From: Treponema sp.
Lineage (GTDB): Bacteria; Spirochaetota; Spirochaetia; Treponematales; Breznakiellaceae
NCBI GenBank assembly: GCA_031278025.1
Contig: JAITLF010000162.1
Span: forward strand, 1 to 15,271
Length of the DNA stretch: 15,271 nt
Reading direction: 5' to 3'
Part shown: positions 6,086-13,644 of the stretch, piece by piece
Layout: each line of letters starts with the position of its first letter
Numbering within the stretch: position 1 is the stretch's first letter
Made by a program: the position numbers and the translations under genes
Notes under the pieces: generated by a model
The model's input: the letters and a program-made list of their open reading frames with translations, nothing else
What the model was told of the DNA's origin: nothing
The model's database searches: none

Positions 6086-8131
6086 ATGGCTAAAACACAG
6101 CGGACAAAAAGCGCCGTAAAACGGCTAATCGGTACAGTGGTCCCGGTAGGGGCACTGCGGAGCAAGGAGAGCGCCGGCGTCGGGGAATTTCCGGATTTGG
6201 TTGAATTTGCCGGATTATGCGGCAAAATGGGAATCGGCCTGATCCAGATACTGCCGGTTAACGATACGGGCTATGAAAGTTCCCCCTACAGCGCCCTTAC
6301 GGTGTTCGCCCTTCACCCCCTGTATCTGCGGATAGGCGAGCTTCCGGAAGCCCGCTCCGGGCCTCCGGAAATTCTCCAAAAGGTCAACGCCATGAGGCAG
6401 GAATTTGACGGTGAAAAACGGTTCCCCTTTGAAAAGATACTCCGGGCAAAGCTGGGCCTGCTCCGGGAAATCTATGCCGCCAATAAAGAGAACATAGCCG
6501 CTCAGGCGGAAACGGGCGACCTGGGAAACTGGATAGCCCAGAACCCCTGGATAAAGGAATACGCCGTATACCGGCGGCTCAAGGAAGCAAACGGCGGGAA
6601 GAGCTGGCAGGAGTGGCCCTCCTTCCGGCAGGTAACGCCGGAGGAAATTGAGGCCCTCTGGAACGACGGCGCACTCCGGGATGAACACCGCTTCTGGGCA
6701 TGGCTTCAGCAAGCACTGGATGCCCAGTTCCATAAAGCCGCCGGGGAAATCGCCGCACGGGGCATAATCCTTGAAGGGGACCTGCCCATCCTTATCAACG
6801 AGGATTCCTGCGACGTATGGGCGCACCCTGACTACTTCCATACCGAAATGTCCGCCGGGGCGCCTCCGGATATGTACAGTCCCGGCGGACAGAACTGGGG
6901 CTTCCCGACATACAACTGGGAGGCCCTGGCAAAAACGGATTACCTCTGGTGGCGGCAGCGCCTTAAAGCGGCTGAGAAATACTATCAGGCGTACCGTATC
7001 GATCATGTCCTCGGCTTCTTCCGCATATGGGCCAGTCCCCGGAAGGAGTATACCGCCGCCTTAGGCCGGTTTGTCCCCGCCGTCCCCGTAACCAGGGCTG
7101 AACTTTCCGTTCTGGGCTTCGACGATAGCCGTGTACGCTGGATGTCCCAGCCCCACATTCCCACCGGAGCGGTCTGGGACGCGCTGCGGGACAACTGGGG
7201 CGGGGCATACACGGAGTCGGAAATCGCCGCCGAGGCGGGAAAGGTTTTTTCCGCCGCCCTGAACCGCATAGGCGGCGAGGAACTGTGGCTTTTCAAAGAC
7301 GCTATCCGGGGAGAAAAAGATATTGCCGCCCTGGGGCTTCACCCCGCCGCTCAAACCTGCCTTTTCAACGCCTGGCATAACCGCATCTTCTTCGAGTACG
7401 AGAAGGGCACGTTCTCCCCGGTCTGGCATTACCGGGATTCCCGCGCCTACGCCTCTCTTTCCGGGGCGGAAAAGTCCCCGCTGGAAGAACTGCTGGTAAA
7501 ACACCGCGCCGATTCGGAAAAGATCTGGGAAAAACAGGGAAAGAAGCTCCTTTCAGTCCTCCGCGATTCCTCTTCTATGCTGCCCTGTGCGGAAGACCTG
7601 GGAGCCGTCCCGGACTGCGTTCCCCGTGTCCTTACGCGGCTCAAAATCCTGGGGCTTAGGGTCGTCCGCTGGCACCGGGAGTGGGACAAACCGGGGGAAC
7701 CCTTCGTACCCTTCGAGGACTACCCCGAATTGAGCGTCTGTACCGCGGCGGTTCACGATAGTTCCACCCTGCGGGAATGGTGGGAGCGGGAAGCCGATCA
7801 GCAGGGCATTTGTAACCTTATCGGCTATCCGTCCCTGCCCCGCACCTATAACCCCGGGGTCGCCAGGGTTTTGCTGCAAAAGATGGCCGCCGCCGCTTCC
7901 CGGTTCCGGGTCTTCCTGATTCAGGACCTGCTTCACCTGTCGTCCCGGTGGTACGCCGCGGATCCCGCTTCCGAGCGTATTAACGTGCCGGGCGTCGTTG
8001 ATCCGTTTAACTGGACCTACCGTCTGCCTGGGCCTGTTGAGGAACTCGCGAAAGACGGGGACCTGATCCATGCGGTATCGGATTTGGCGCGCATCACGGC
8101 GGCGAAGCGGAAGAAGGCAAACACAAAATAG
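6086..8131 (+). CDS. malQ: 4-alpha-glucanotransferase (amylomaltase, GH77)
   Basis: MalQ (681 aa) is a cytoplasmic disproportionating enzyme that moves alpha-1,4-glucan segments between maltodextrins in maltose or glycogen metabolism. The N-terminal barrel entry shows IGTVVPVGALRSKESAGVGEFPDL, then QILPVNDTGYESSPYSA, both typical of GH77. A middle segment SCDVWAHPDYF with PDMYSPGGQNWGFPTYNWEAL matches the acceptor-site region. The expected nucleophile is Asp 306 in YRIDHVLGFFRIW and the acid/base Glu 503 in CAEDLG; VHDSSTLREWW carries the third conserved Asp. Some motifs (VVRWHREW) look more like the divergent spirochaete/DPE2-type branch than the E. coli enzyme. No starch-binding domain is seen. 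GAGG (6076-6079) precedes the ATG by 6 nt. It appears to be a single-gene unit after a terminator. Confidence 0.93.
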   Translation: MAKTQRTKSAVKRLIGTVVPVGALRSKESAGVGEFPDLVEFAGLCGKMGIGLIQILPVNDTGYESSPYSALTVFALHPLYLRIGELPEARSGPPEILQKVNAMRQEFDGEKRFPFEKILRAKLGLLREIYAANKENIAAQAETGDLGNWIAQNPWIKEYAVYRRLKEANGGKSWQEWPSFRQVTPEEIEALWNDGALRDEHRFWAWLQQALDAQFHKAAGEIAARGIILEGDLPILINEDSCDVWAHPDYFHTEMSAGAPPDMYSPGGQNWGFPTYNWEALAKTDYLWWRQRLKAAEKYYQAYRIDHVLGFFRIWASPRKEYTAALGRFVPAVPVTRAELSVLGFDDSRVRWMSQPHIPTGAVWDALRDNWGGAYTESEIAAEAGKVFSAALNRIGGEELWLFKDAIRGEKDIAALGLHPAAQTCLFNAWHNRIFFEYEKGTFSPVWHYRDSRAYASLSGAEKSPLEELLVKHRADSEKIWEKQGKKLLSVLRDSSSMLPCAEDLGAVPDCVPRVLTRLKILGLRVVRWHREWDKPGEPFVPFEDYPELSVCTAAVHDSSTLREWWEREADQQGICNLIGYPSLPRTYNPGVARVLLQKMAAAASRFRVFLIQDLLHLSSRWYAADPASERINVPGVVDPFNWTYRLPGPVEELAKDGDLIHAVSDLARITAAKRKKANTK

Positions 8132-8139
8132 GAAACAAC

Positions 8140-8163
8140 CGCCCCCTGGTTTTGCCGGGGGCG
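8140..8163 (+). terminator. GC-rich hairpin after malQ, possible weak terminator
   Basis: CGCCCCC (8140-8146) pairs perfectly with GGGGGCG (8157-8163) across a 10-nt loop, 8 nt after the malQ stop. There is no T run downstream, so efficiency as an intrinsic terminator is doubtful. It could instead protect the mRNA 3' end. Confidence 0.35.
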
Positions 8164-8342
8164 CCTTCATGGCGCTTCACCGCCCGCCATCCCCCCGCGC
8201 CGCCTCCGCGCGCCGCGGACCTGCCTCCGCGGTGGGCAACCCTGGGTTTTTTGATCCCACCCCTGGGTTTCTTGATCCCAACCCTTTCTTTTCTGATCGC
8301 ACATCGCTCTTTCCAAGCCGCAGGCCCCTGCCTCCGGCGGTA

Positions 8343-8564
8343 CGGGAGGCGCCTCCCGCGTCCGCGTAGGCGCCTCCCGTGATCGCGTAGGCGCCTCCCG
8401 TGATCGCGTAGGCGCCTACCGTGATCGCGTAGGCGCCTCCCGTGATCGCGTAGGCGCCTCCCGTGATCGCGTAGGCGCCTCCCGTGATCGCGTAGGCGCC
8501 TCCCGCGTCCGCGTAGGCGCCTCCCGTGATCGCGTAGGCGCCTACCGTGATCGCGTAGGCGCCT
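8343..8564. repeat. Homogeneous 21-bp tandem repeat block (GGCGCC/GATC units)
   Basis: Nine complete 21-bp units start at 8364, 8385, 8406, 8427, 8448, 8469, 8490, 8511 and 8532. A divergent unit precedes them at 8343 and a partial one follows at 8553. The consensus is GCGTAGGCGCCTCCCG followed by TGATC. Variants are CTACC in place of CTCCC (units at 8406 and 8532) and CGTCC in place of TGATC (8343 and 8490). Every unit carries the palindrome GGCGCC, and eight carry GATC. Near-identity points to recent expansion or homogenisation. Confidence 0.92.
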
Positions 8565-8747
8565 GCGCCGTTACGGGGCCGCTCTCCGCGATGCGCGGAC
8601 CGCTCTCTCCCGCAGGCGCGGACCCTTCTCCCGCGTCCGCGGACCGCTCTTTACGTCTTGTAACCCTGGGTTTTTTGATCGCAAAACTACTTTTGCCGCG
8701 CGCAAAACTACTTTTGCTTCTCGTAAACCTGGGTTTACGACCCGTAC

Positions 8748-8873
8748 GCCGCGCTTTCCGGCTCCCGCGCCGCGCTTTCCGGCTCCCGCGCCGCGCTTTT
8801 CGGCTCCCGCGCCGCGCTTTTCGGCTCCCGCGCCGCGCTTTACGACCCGTGCACCGGGCTTTTCAAGCCGCAC
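8748..8873. repeat. Second 21-bp tandem block (CGCGCTTT units)
   Basis: Six units start at 8748, 8769, 8790, 8811, 8832 and 8853. The first four are nearly identical, with consensus GCCGCGCTTTCCGGCTCCCG plus C; two have TTTTCG in place of TTTCCG. The last two are diverged. The block ends about 60 nt before the FGGY kinase start. Read on the plus strand it would encode a seven-residue repeat (RRAFRLP), but that lies upstream of the better-supported GTG start. Confidence 0.85.
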
Positions 8874-8935
8874 ACCGGGCGCTCAAACTTTCCCCCCTGG
8901 CCGTGAGTTGGGTATATTCAACCTGGAGGCAAAGG

Positions 8936-10405
8936 GTGCTGTTGGTTATTGATATTGGGACTTCTACGTTTAAGGCGGGTGCGGCGCGGTATGACGGGGC
9001 GGGAGGGCGTTTCGTGAGCCTGCCTTTGGGGGGCGGACGCAGCCCCAGCGCCGAGCCGGGCCGGTGGCTCCGGGCTTTTGAGGATGCGGCTGCCCGGCTT
9101 GGCGCCCCGTGTCTTGCGGCGGTGGAAGGGATAGTTATCAGCGGCAACGGGCCGACTTTGACGCCGGTTACCGGGACGCCTGGCTGTTCCGGCGGGCGCC
9201 TGTCCCTGCCGGCGGCTCCCGCCCGGCTCTGGCTGGACCGCCGGGCCGAAGAGGAGGCCCGGATTGTATCCCGCGTCATGGGCGGCTTTGTGGACCCCGG
9301 CTTCTTCCTCCCCAAGGCCCTGGCGGTGAAGAACCGCGAAAGGGCGCTCTACGAAAAGACCCGGTGGTTTCTGTCCGCCCCCGAATACTTAGCCTGCGCC
9401 CTGACCGGGGAAGCGCGGACGGTGATCCCCTCCCAGGGGTTTGAAACGTGGTACTGGAACGATAGCGCCCTTGCGGCGCTGGGGCTCGACACGGAGAAGT
9501 TCCCCCCCTTTGTAACGCCGGGGGCCGTCATCGGGCTGGTAACGCCGGCGGCGGCGGCCCGGTTCGGCTTCAAAACAACCGTGAGGGTGATTGCCGGCGG
9601 CCCCGATTTCTTTGCCGCCATCCTGGGGACCGGGGCGGTTAGTCCGGGCCGCTCCTGCGACCGGTCCGGGACCTCCGAGGGGATCAACCTCTGCTCCGCC
9701 CGGCGGATTGACGACCGCCGGCTCATGTGCTACGGCCATCCGGTTAAGCCGTACTGGAATCTTTCCGGGATCGTTTCTACCACCGGGGAGGCCCTGGCCT
9801 GGGGCCGGGAACTTTTGGGCATGGCCGGCTTGCCCTACGCCGCGTTCTTCGGCCTGGCGGAATCCGCCGCTGCCGGCGCGGGGGGGCTCGTCTTTCTGCC
9901 CTACCTGGCCGGGGAGCGGGCGCCTATCTGGGACCCTCATGCGCGGGGGGTGTTCTTTGGGCTGGGCCTGGGGACCGGCAGGGGAGAGGCCGCCCGTGCA
10001 ATTGCCGAGGGGATATGTTTCGCCATCCGGGACGTGATCGCTGTAATGGAAGAAGACGGCGCGCCGGTGGAAGACCTGCGGGTTACGGGCAAGCCCGGAG
10101 AAAGCGCCTTTCTCAACCAGCTCAAGGCGGATGTTACGGGCCGTCCCGTGCTGGTTCCCCGGCTCCGGGCGGCGGAAGCGGCCCTTCCTCAGACGGAAGC
10201 GGCCCTTCCTCAGGCGGAATTGCTGGGGCTCCTTGCCCTGGGAGCCGCCGCCCTGGGGGCGTATGCCTCGGCGGAGGAAGCCGTCCGGGACCTGGTAGGC
10301 GTTGCACAGACCTTTGTCCCGCGCGGGGCAGTCAAGCCGGTCTATGATGATGCCTTTGGAACCTACCGGGAAACCTACCGGGCGCTCAAACCGCTCTTTA
10401 GATAG
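8936..10405 (+). CDS. FGGY-family carbohydrate kinase (xylulokinase-like)
   Basis: This kinase (489 aa from the GTG start) has the FGGY two-domain fold and transfers phosphate from ATP to a sugar or polyol. The N-terminal phosphate-binding motif is VIDIGTSTFKAG. The second-domain motif AGGPDFFAAILGTGAV carries the likely catalytic Asp 224, followed by DRSGTSEGIN. YLAGERAPIWDPHARGVFFGLGLG is the FGGY C-terminal signature, as in xylulokinases. The GTG at 8936 is chosen because GGAGG (8925-8929) lies 6 nt upstream and the protein then begins exactly at the family N terminus with normal length. The open frame continues upstream through the repeat array but is probably not translated. A tandem 21-bp duplication at 10172-10213 adds residues near 413-426. 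The substrate cannot be fixed from sequence; gluconate, xylulose or similar are options. Confidence 0.88.
   Translation: MLLVIDIGTSTFKAGAARYDGAGGRFVSLPLGGGRSPSAEPGRWLRAFEDAAARLGAPCLAAVEGIVISGNGPTLTPVTGTPGCSGGRLSLPAAPARLWLDRRAEEEARIVSRVMGGFVDPGFFLPKALAVKNRERALYEKTRWFLSAPEYLACALTGEARTVIPSQGFETWYWNDSALAALGLDTEKFPPFVTPGAVIGLVTPAAAARFGFKTTVRVIAGGPDFFAAILGTGAVSPGRSCDRSGTSEGINLCSARRIDDRRLMCYGHPVKPYWNLSGIVSTTGEALAWGRELLGMAGLPYAAFFGLAESAAAGAGGLVFLPYLAGERAPIWDPHARGVFFGLGLGTGRGEAARAIAEGICFAIRDVIAVMEEDGAPVEDLRVTGKPGESAFLNQLKADVTGRPVLVPRLRAAEAALPQTEAALPQAELLGLLALGAAALGAYASAEEAVRDLVGVAQTFVPRGAVKPVYDDAFGTYRETYRALKPLFR
10172..10213 (+). repeat. In-frame 21-bp tandem duplication within the FGGY kinase
   Basis: The unit CGGAAGCGGCCCTTCCTCAG plus one base occurs twice in tandem (10172-10192 and 10193-10213), differing only at the first base, and is followed by the start of a third copy (GCGGAA). 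It encodes AEAALPQ then TEAALPQ, just before the conserved 'ELLGLLALGAAALGAY' helix. The unit length preserves the reading frame. Confidence 0.9.
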
Positions 10406-10411
10406 GCGGGG

Positions 10412-11836
10412 CTAATCCCGGCGGAAACACACCACAGACTGACGGGCGGCCTTCACCTCGTCCGGCCTGCATATGGGGGCCGTGCGCGGCGCGGCGTGGA
10501 GGCTTTCGCTGTCCGCCAGCGCCTGATCGTACACCGAAAGGAAGGCCGCCGCGGCTTCGTCCAGGGTTTCCCTGGACTCGGTCTCCGTCGGTTCTATCAT
10601 GAAGGCTTCCCGGACGATGAGGGGAAAGTAGATCGTCGGCGGGTACATTCCTTTATCTTGCAGGGCTTTGGCAAAGTCCAGGGCGGAAACGCCGTAACCG
10701 GCCTTGAGCTTCTCCAGGGACACCACAAACTCGTGCATACAGGGGCCCGGATACTCAGGCGGCAGTTTTGCCCGCAGCCGCTCCATCAGGTAATTGGCGT
10801 TAAGCACCGCGTTTCTGGCCACTTCGGGAAGGTTTTCTTTTCCCAGGGTCAGGAGGTAGGCGGCGGCCCGTACGACGACCAGGAAGTTGCCGCCAAAAGC
10901 CCGCACCCGGCCTATGCTTTGCGGATGTTCCGCATCGCCGCCTTCCATGACGATGCACGGGACGGGCAGGAAGGGGGCCAGGCGCTCTTTACAGCCCACA
11001 ACGCCCGATCCCGGACCCCCGCCGCCGTGGGGGGTGGAGAAGGTTTTGTGAAGGTTGAGGTGAACCACGTCGAAGCCCATATCTCCGGGACGGGCTATGC
11101 CGATAACCGCGTTGAGGTTCGCGCCGTCGTAGTAGGTGAGCCCCCCGGCCTCGTGAACGATGCGGGTTATTTCCAGGATGTTCGGGTCGAAGACGCCCAG
11201 GGTGTTCGGGTTGGTGAGCATGAGCCCCGCGGTATCGGGACCCGCGGCGGCTTTTAAGGCCGCCAGGTCTATACAGCCGTCAGGCCCCGATGGGATGTTC
11301 ACTACCGAATAGCCGGCCATGCCCGCGCTGGCGGGATTGGTGCCGTGGGCGCTGTCGGGAACGATGATTTGCTTCCGCGCCCCCTCGCCGCGGCTTTCGT
11401 GGTAGGCCCGTATGAGGAGGAGCCCGGTGAGTTCCCCGTGAGCGCCCGCCGCGGGCTGAAAATTCACGGCGTCCATGCCGGTTATCTCGCAAAGATACCC
11501 GGCGGCCAGGTCCAGGAGCTTACGGCAGCCCTGCACGGTATGTTCCGGCTGTAGGGGATGTATGTCCGTAAAGCCCGCAAGCCCTGCCAGTTCTTCGTTC
11601 ACTTTGGGGTTGTACTTCATGGTACAGGAACCTAATGGATAAAACCCGTCGTTTATGCCAAAGACCCGGTTTGCCAGGGCGCTGTAATGCCGGGATAGCT
11701 GGTTTTCGTCCAGGCAGGGAAGGCGGGCGGGTTTTTTCCGCGCCATGTACGCAGGCAGGGGAGCGGCAGGCACGTCGCGGGGGGGAAGGATGCCGCAGCC
11801 TAAGCCTTCCCTGCTCTTTTCAAATATCAGTTTCAT
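10412..11836 (-). CDS. gcvPB: Glycine dehydrogenase (decarboxylating) subunit 2
   Basis: This is the PLP-binding half (474 aa) of the split glycine cleavage P protein. With GcvPA it decarboxylates glycine and passes the aminomethyl group to the lipoyl arm of GcvH. The N-terminal region has YPLGSCTMKYNPK (66-78), strongly conserved in the family. DSAHGTNPASA follows at 161-171. The Schiff-base lysine is expected at Lys 264 in LNLHKTFSTPHGGGGPG. GGAGG on the minus strand (11847-11843) is 6 nt before the ATG, and only 14 nt separate it from the gcvPA stop. It is the last gene of the gcv operon. Its stop lies 6 nt from the convergent FGGY kinase stop, with no visible terminator. Confidence 0.96.
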   Translation of the reverse strand: MKLIFEKSREGLGCGILPPRDVPAAPLPAYMARKKPARLPCLDENQLSRHYSALANRVFGINDGFYPLGSCTMKYNPKVNEELAGLAGFTDIHPLQPEHTVQGCRKLLDLAAGYLCEITGMDAVNFQPAAGAHGELTGLLLIRAYHESRGEGARKQIIVPDSAHGTNPASAGMAGYSVVNIPSGPDGCIDLAALKAAAGPDTAGLMLTNPNTLGVFDPNILEITRIVHEAGGLTYYDGANLNAVIGIARPGDMGFDVVHLNLHKTFSTPHGGGGPGSGVVGCKERLAPFLPVPCIVMEGGDAEHPQSIGRVRAFGGNFLVVVRAAAYLLTLGKENLPEVARNAVLNANYLMERLRAKLPPEYPGPCMHEFVVSLEKLKAGYGVSALDFAKALQDKGMYPPTIYFPLIVREAFMIEPTETESRETLDEAAAAFLSVYDQALADSESLHAAPRTAPICRPDEVKAARQSVVCFRRD

Positions 11837-11850
11837 AAGAATCCTCCGCG

Positions 11851-13179
11851 TTAACGTACGTGATGGCTGGTATCAAGGATACCGGTGAGTTCATCAATTT
11901 CTTCTTTTGTGTTCACTTCGGTAACACACCAGAGGATGCGGTTCCCCGGCAGGGGATAGCCGCCCAGGATGCCGTGTTCCTCAAGAAGGCGGAGCGCCTT
12001 TTCCGGCGCGGGACAGTGAGTAACGAATTCATTGAAAAACTCGCCGCCGTAGGCCAGATCAAACCCAGGAAGGGAGGAAAGCCGTTTCGCCGCGTAGACC
12101 GCTTTGGCATGGCATTGCCTGCCCGCTTCGGCAAAACCCGCCTCTCCCATCACCGCAAGGTACACCGCCGCGGTAAGGGCGCAGTGGGCCTCGTTGGAAC
12201 ACAGGTTGCTGGATGCTTTTTCCCGGCGTATATGCTGCTCCCGTGCCTGGTGGGTAAGGACAAAGGCCCGTTCCCCCCGCGCATCGGTGGTTTCGCCCAC
12301 GATTCTGCCGGGCAGCCTGCGCATACGGGCGCTCTTGCAGGCCATAAAGCCCAGGTAGGGGCCGCCAAAGGCCAGGGGCAGTCCCAGGGGCTGGCCTTCG
12401 CCCACCGCGATGTCCGCGCCGCATACGCCGGGACTTTCCAGTACGCCCAGGGACATGGGATTTACCCCTTCCACGAGCAGGGCGCCCGCGGCATGTACAA
12501 TTTCCGCTGTTTTGGCGGCATCCTCTATAAGCCCGAAGAAGTTCGGGGTTTGGAGGTAGAAACACGCGGCGCTGCCCCCGCTTTTCAAGACCCGCTCCAG
12601 GGCGGCAAGATCGGTTTTTCCGTCGCCGCCAACGGGAACAAGGACGACCGGAACACCCCGTCCCCGGCAGTAGGTTTTGACGGTTTCGATAACCTGGGGA
12701 TGGGCGGCGGCGGAAACATACGCCGTATTTCTGTTACGCTCCCGGCACATATTCACCGCTTCCGCCGCAGCGCTTGCCCCGTCGTAGACCGAGGCGTTGG
12801 AAACATCAAGGCCGGTAAGTTCACAGATCATGCTCTGGTATTCAAATATTGATTGAAGGATGCCCTGGCTGATTTCGGCCTGGTAGGGCGTGTAGGCGGT
12901 GATAAAACTTTCGTTGGCAGTTATCCGCTTTACCGCGGCGGGAATATAGTGGCGGTACGCCCCCGCACCCCGGAAGCACACGGGGAAAACCTTGTTTTCG
13001 CCCGCTAACGCGGTTATTTTCCGGACCGTCTCCATTTCGGACATGCCGGAAGGAAGGCGCAGCTCCTTGACCAGCGCTTCCCGTGGGATGGCCGCGAAAA
13101 GCTCATCAATAGATTTTCTGCCGATGGCCTCCAGCATGGCCTGCCTGCCGGAAGCGGTATTCGGGATATACGAACCCAT
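11851..13179 (-). CDS. gcvPA: Glycine dehydrogenase (decarboxylating) subunit 1
   Basis: This is the N-terminal-half subunit (442 aa) of the split P protein; it forms an alpha2-beta2 complex with GcvPB. The N terminus GSYIPNTASGRQAMLEAIG and IDELFAAIP are family hallmarks. Further conserved segments are ITAYTPYQAEISQGILQSIFEYQSMICELTG, VYDGASAAAEA and the late ALTHQAREQHIRREKASSNLCSN-like stretch (here beginning VLTHQAREQ). The PLP lysine is in the partner subunit, as expected. The length matches other GcvPA proteins. An AAGGA site lies 8 nt before the ATG, and the start falls 11 nt after the gcvH stop, indicating cotranscription. Split P proteins are usual in Firmicutes, spirochaetes and archaea. 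Confidence 0.96.
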   Translation of the reverse strand: MGSYIPNTASGRQAMLEAIGRKSIDELFAAIPREALVKELRLPSGMSEMETVRKITALAGENKVFPVCFRGAGAYRHYIPAAVKRITANESFITAYTPYQAEISQGILQSIFEYQSMICELTGLDVSNASVYDGASAAAEAVNMCRERNRNTAYVSAAAHPQVIETVKTYCRGRGVPVVLVPVGGDGKTDLAALERVLKSGGSAACFYLQTPNFFGLIEDAAKTAEIVHAAGALLVEGVNPMSLGVLESPGVCGADIAVGEGQPLGLPLAFGGPYLGFMACKSARMRRLPGRIVGETTDARGERAFVLTHQAREQHIRREKASSNLCSNEAHCALTAAVYLAVMGEAGFAEAGRQCHAKAVYAAKRLSSLPGFDLAYGGEFFNEFVTHCPAPEKALRLLEEHGILGGYPLPGNRILWCVTEVNTKEEIDELTGILDTSHHVR

Positions 13180-13190
13180 AATCGCCGTCC

Positions 13191-13568
13191 TTATTCACGG
13201 GGAAGCAGGGCTTTGTATTCCGCCGCGCTCAGGAGTTCTCCCGCGCGGGGCTCCCCTTCGGCACGGATAAGCCAGGCTTCGTAGGGCGATTCGTTGATGC
13301 TTTCCGGGGAAGCGGTAACTTTTTCGTTTATCGCCGTTACCGTTCCGGTAACCGGACTGTAAACCTCCGAAACCGCCTTTACCGATTCGACATCCGCGAA
13401 AGAAACGCCGGCCTTGAGGCTGTCTCCCGGTTCCGGCAGGCTGACAAACACGATGTCTCCCAATTCCTGCTGGGCAAAGTCGCTCAGACCGATTTCAAGA
13501 ACGCCCTCCGCCGTGATCCGTACCCACTCGTGGGATTTGGTGTACTTTAACTCTTCCGGTAAATTCAT
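13191..13568 (-). CDS. gcvH: Glycine cleavage system H protein
   Basis: The H protein (125 aa) is the lipoylated shuttle that carries the aminomethyl group from P to T and is reoxidised by the L protein (dihydrolipoamide dehydrogenase), which is not encoded in this window. The N terminus MNLPEELKYTKSHEWVR is family-typical. The lipoyl attachment site is Lys 64 in DVESVKAVSEVYSPVTG, followed by the usual NESPYEAWLIR. GGAGG (13580-13576) lies 7 nt before the ATG. The frame stays open upstream to 13688, but those extra residues overlap the intergenic hairpin and have no family match, so the shorter start is preferred. Confidence 0.96.
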   Translation of the reverse strand: MNLPEELKYTKSHEWVRITAEGVLEIGLSDFAQQELGDIVFVSLPEPGDSLKAGVSFADVESVKAVSEVYSPVTGTVTAINEKVTASPESINESPYEAWLIRAEGEPRAGELLSAAEYKALLPRE

Positions 13569-13597
13569 TTTGATTCCTCCAAATAATACGTTAAGGA

Positions 13598-13613
13598 GGG
13601 GGAAGTTTCCCCC
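13598..13613 (-). other. GC-rich hairpin between gcvT and gcvH
   Basis: In the 76-nt gcvT-gcvH gap a six-base-pair stem (GGGGGA, loop AACT on the minus strand, TCCCCC) lies just after a tandem direct repeat of CCGGTCCT (13613-13628, plus-strand reading). No T run follows it in the direction of transcription. It may mark an mRNA processing or stabilising site that sets different gcvT and gcvH levels. The role is inferred. Confidence 0.4.
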
Positions 13614-13644
13614 CGGTCCTCCGGTCCTCCGCTTTGGAACCGGC

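Larger units (their letters stand above)
8197..8893. repeat. Degenerate tandem array with 21-bp period
   Basis: Most of the 804-bp gap between malQ and the FGGY kinase keeps a 21-bp period. Units can be stepped at 8218, 8239, 8260, 8281, 8302, 8323 and 8344, through the homogeneous block at 8364-8564, then at 8578, 8599, 8622, 8643, 8664, 8685, 8706, 8727 and the block from 8748. The few phase slips are of about 2 bp. Sequence content changes along the array (CCCTGGGTTTTTTGATCCC, GGCGCC, AAAACTACTTTT and CGCGCTTT types) while the pitch stays fixed. Many units have a short dyad near their centre. No convincing gene is seen in the gap. Confidence 0.8.

Noticed and set aside
8364..8564. CRISPR array
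   Set aside because: The 21-bp units are directly adjacent with no unique spacers, and no cas genes are present.
8571..8873. Minus-strand ORF of 100 codons with repeated KRGAGA residues
   Set aside because: It is the reverse reading of the 21-bp repeats. A 21-bp unit without a stop stays open whatever the frame, and no gene signals were seen.
8591..8935. N-terminal extension of the FGGY kinase from an ATG at 8591
   Set aside because: It has no ribosome binding site, encodes low-complexity heptapeptide repeats, and the GTG at 8936 has a strong GGAGG site and gives the exact family start and length.
10496..11257. Long open frames opposite malQ, gcvPB and gcvPA (for example 6215-7006, 10496-11257, 11860-12852)
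   Set aside because: They mirror strongly conserved genes on the other strand and arise from GC-rich codon use; none shows a family motif or a good ribosome binding site.
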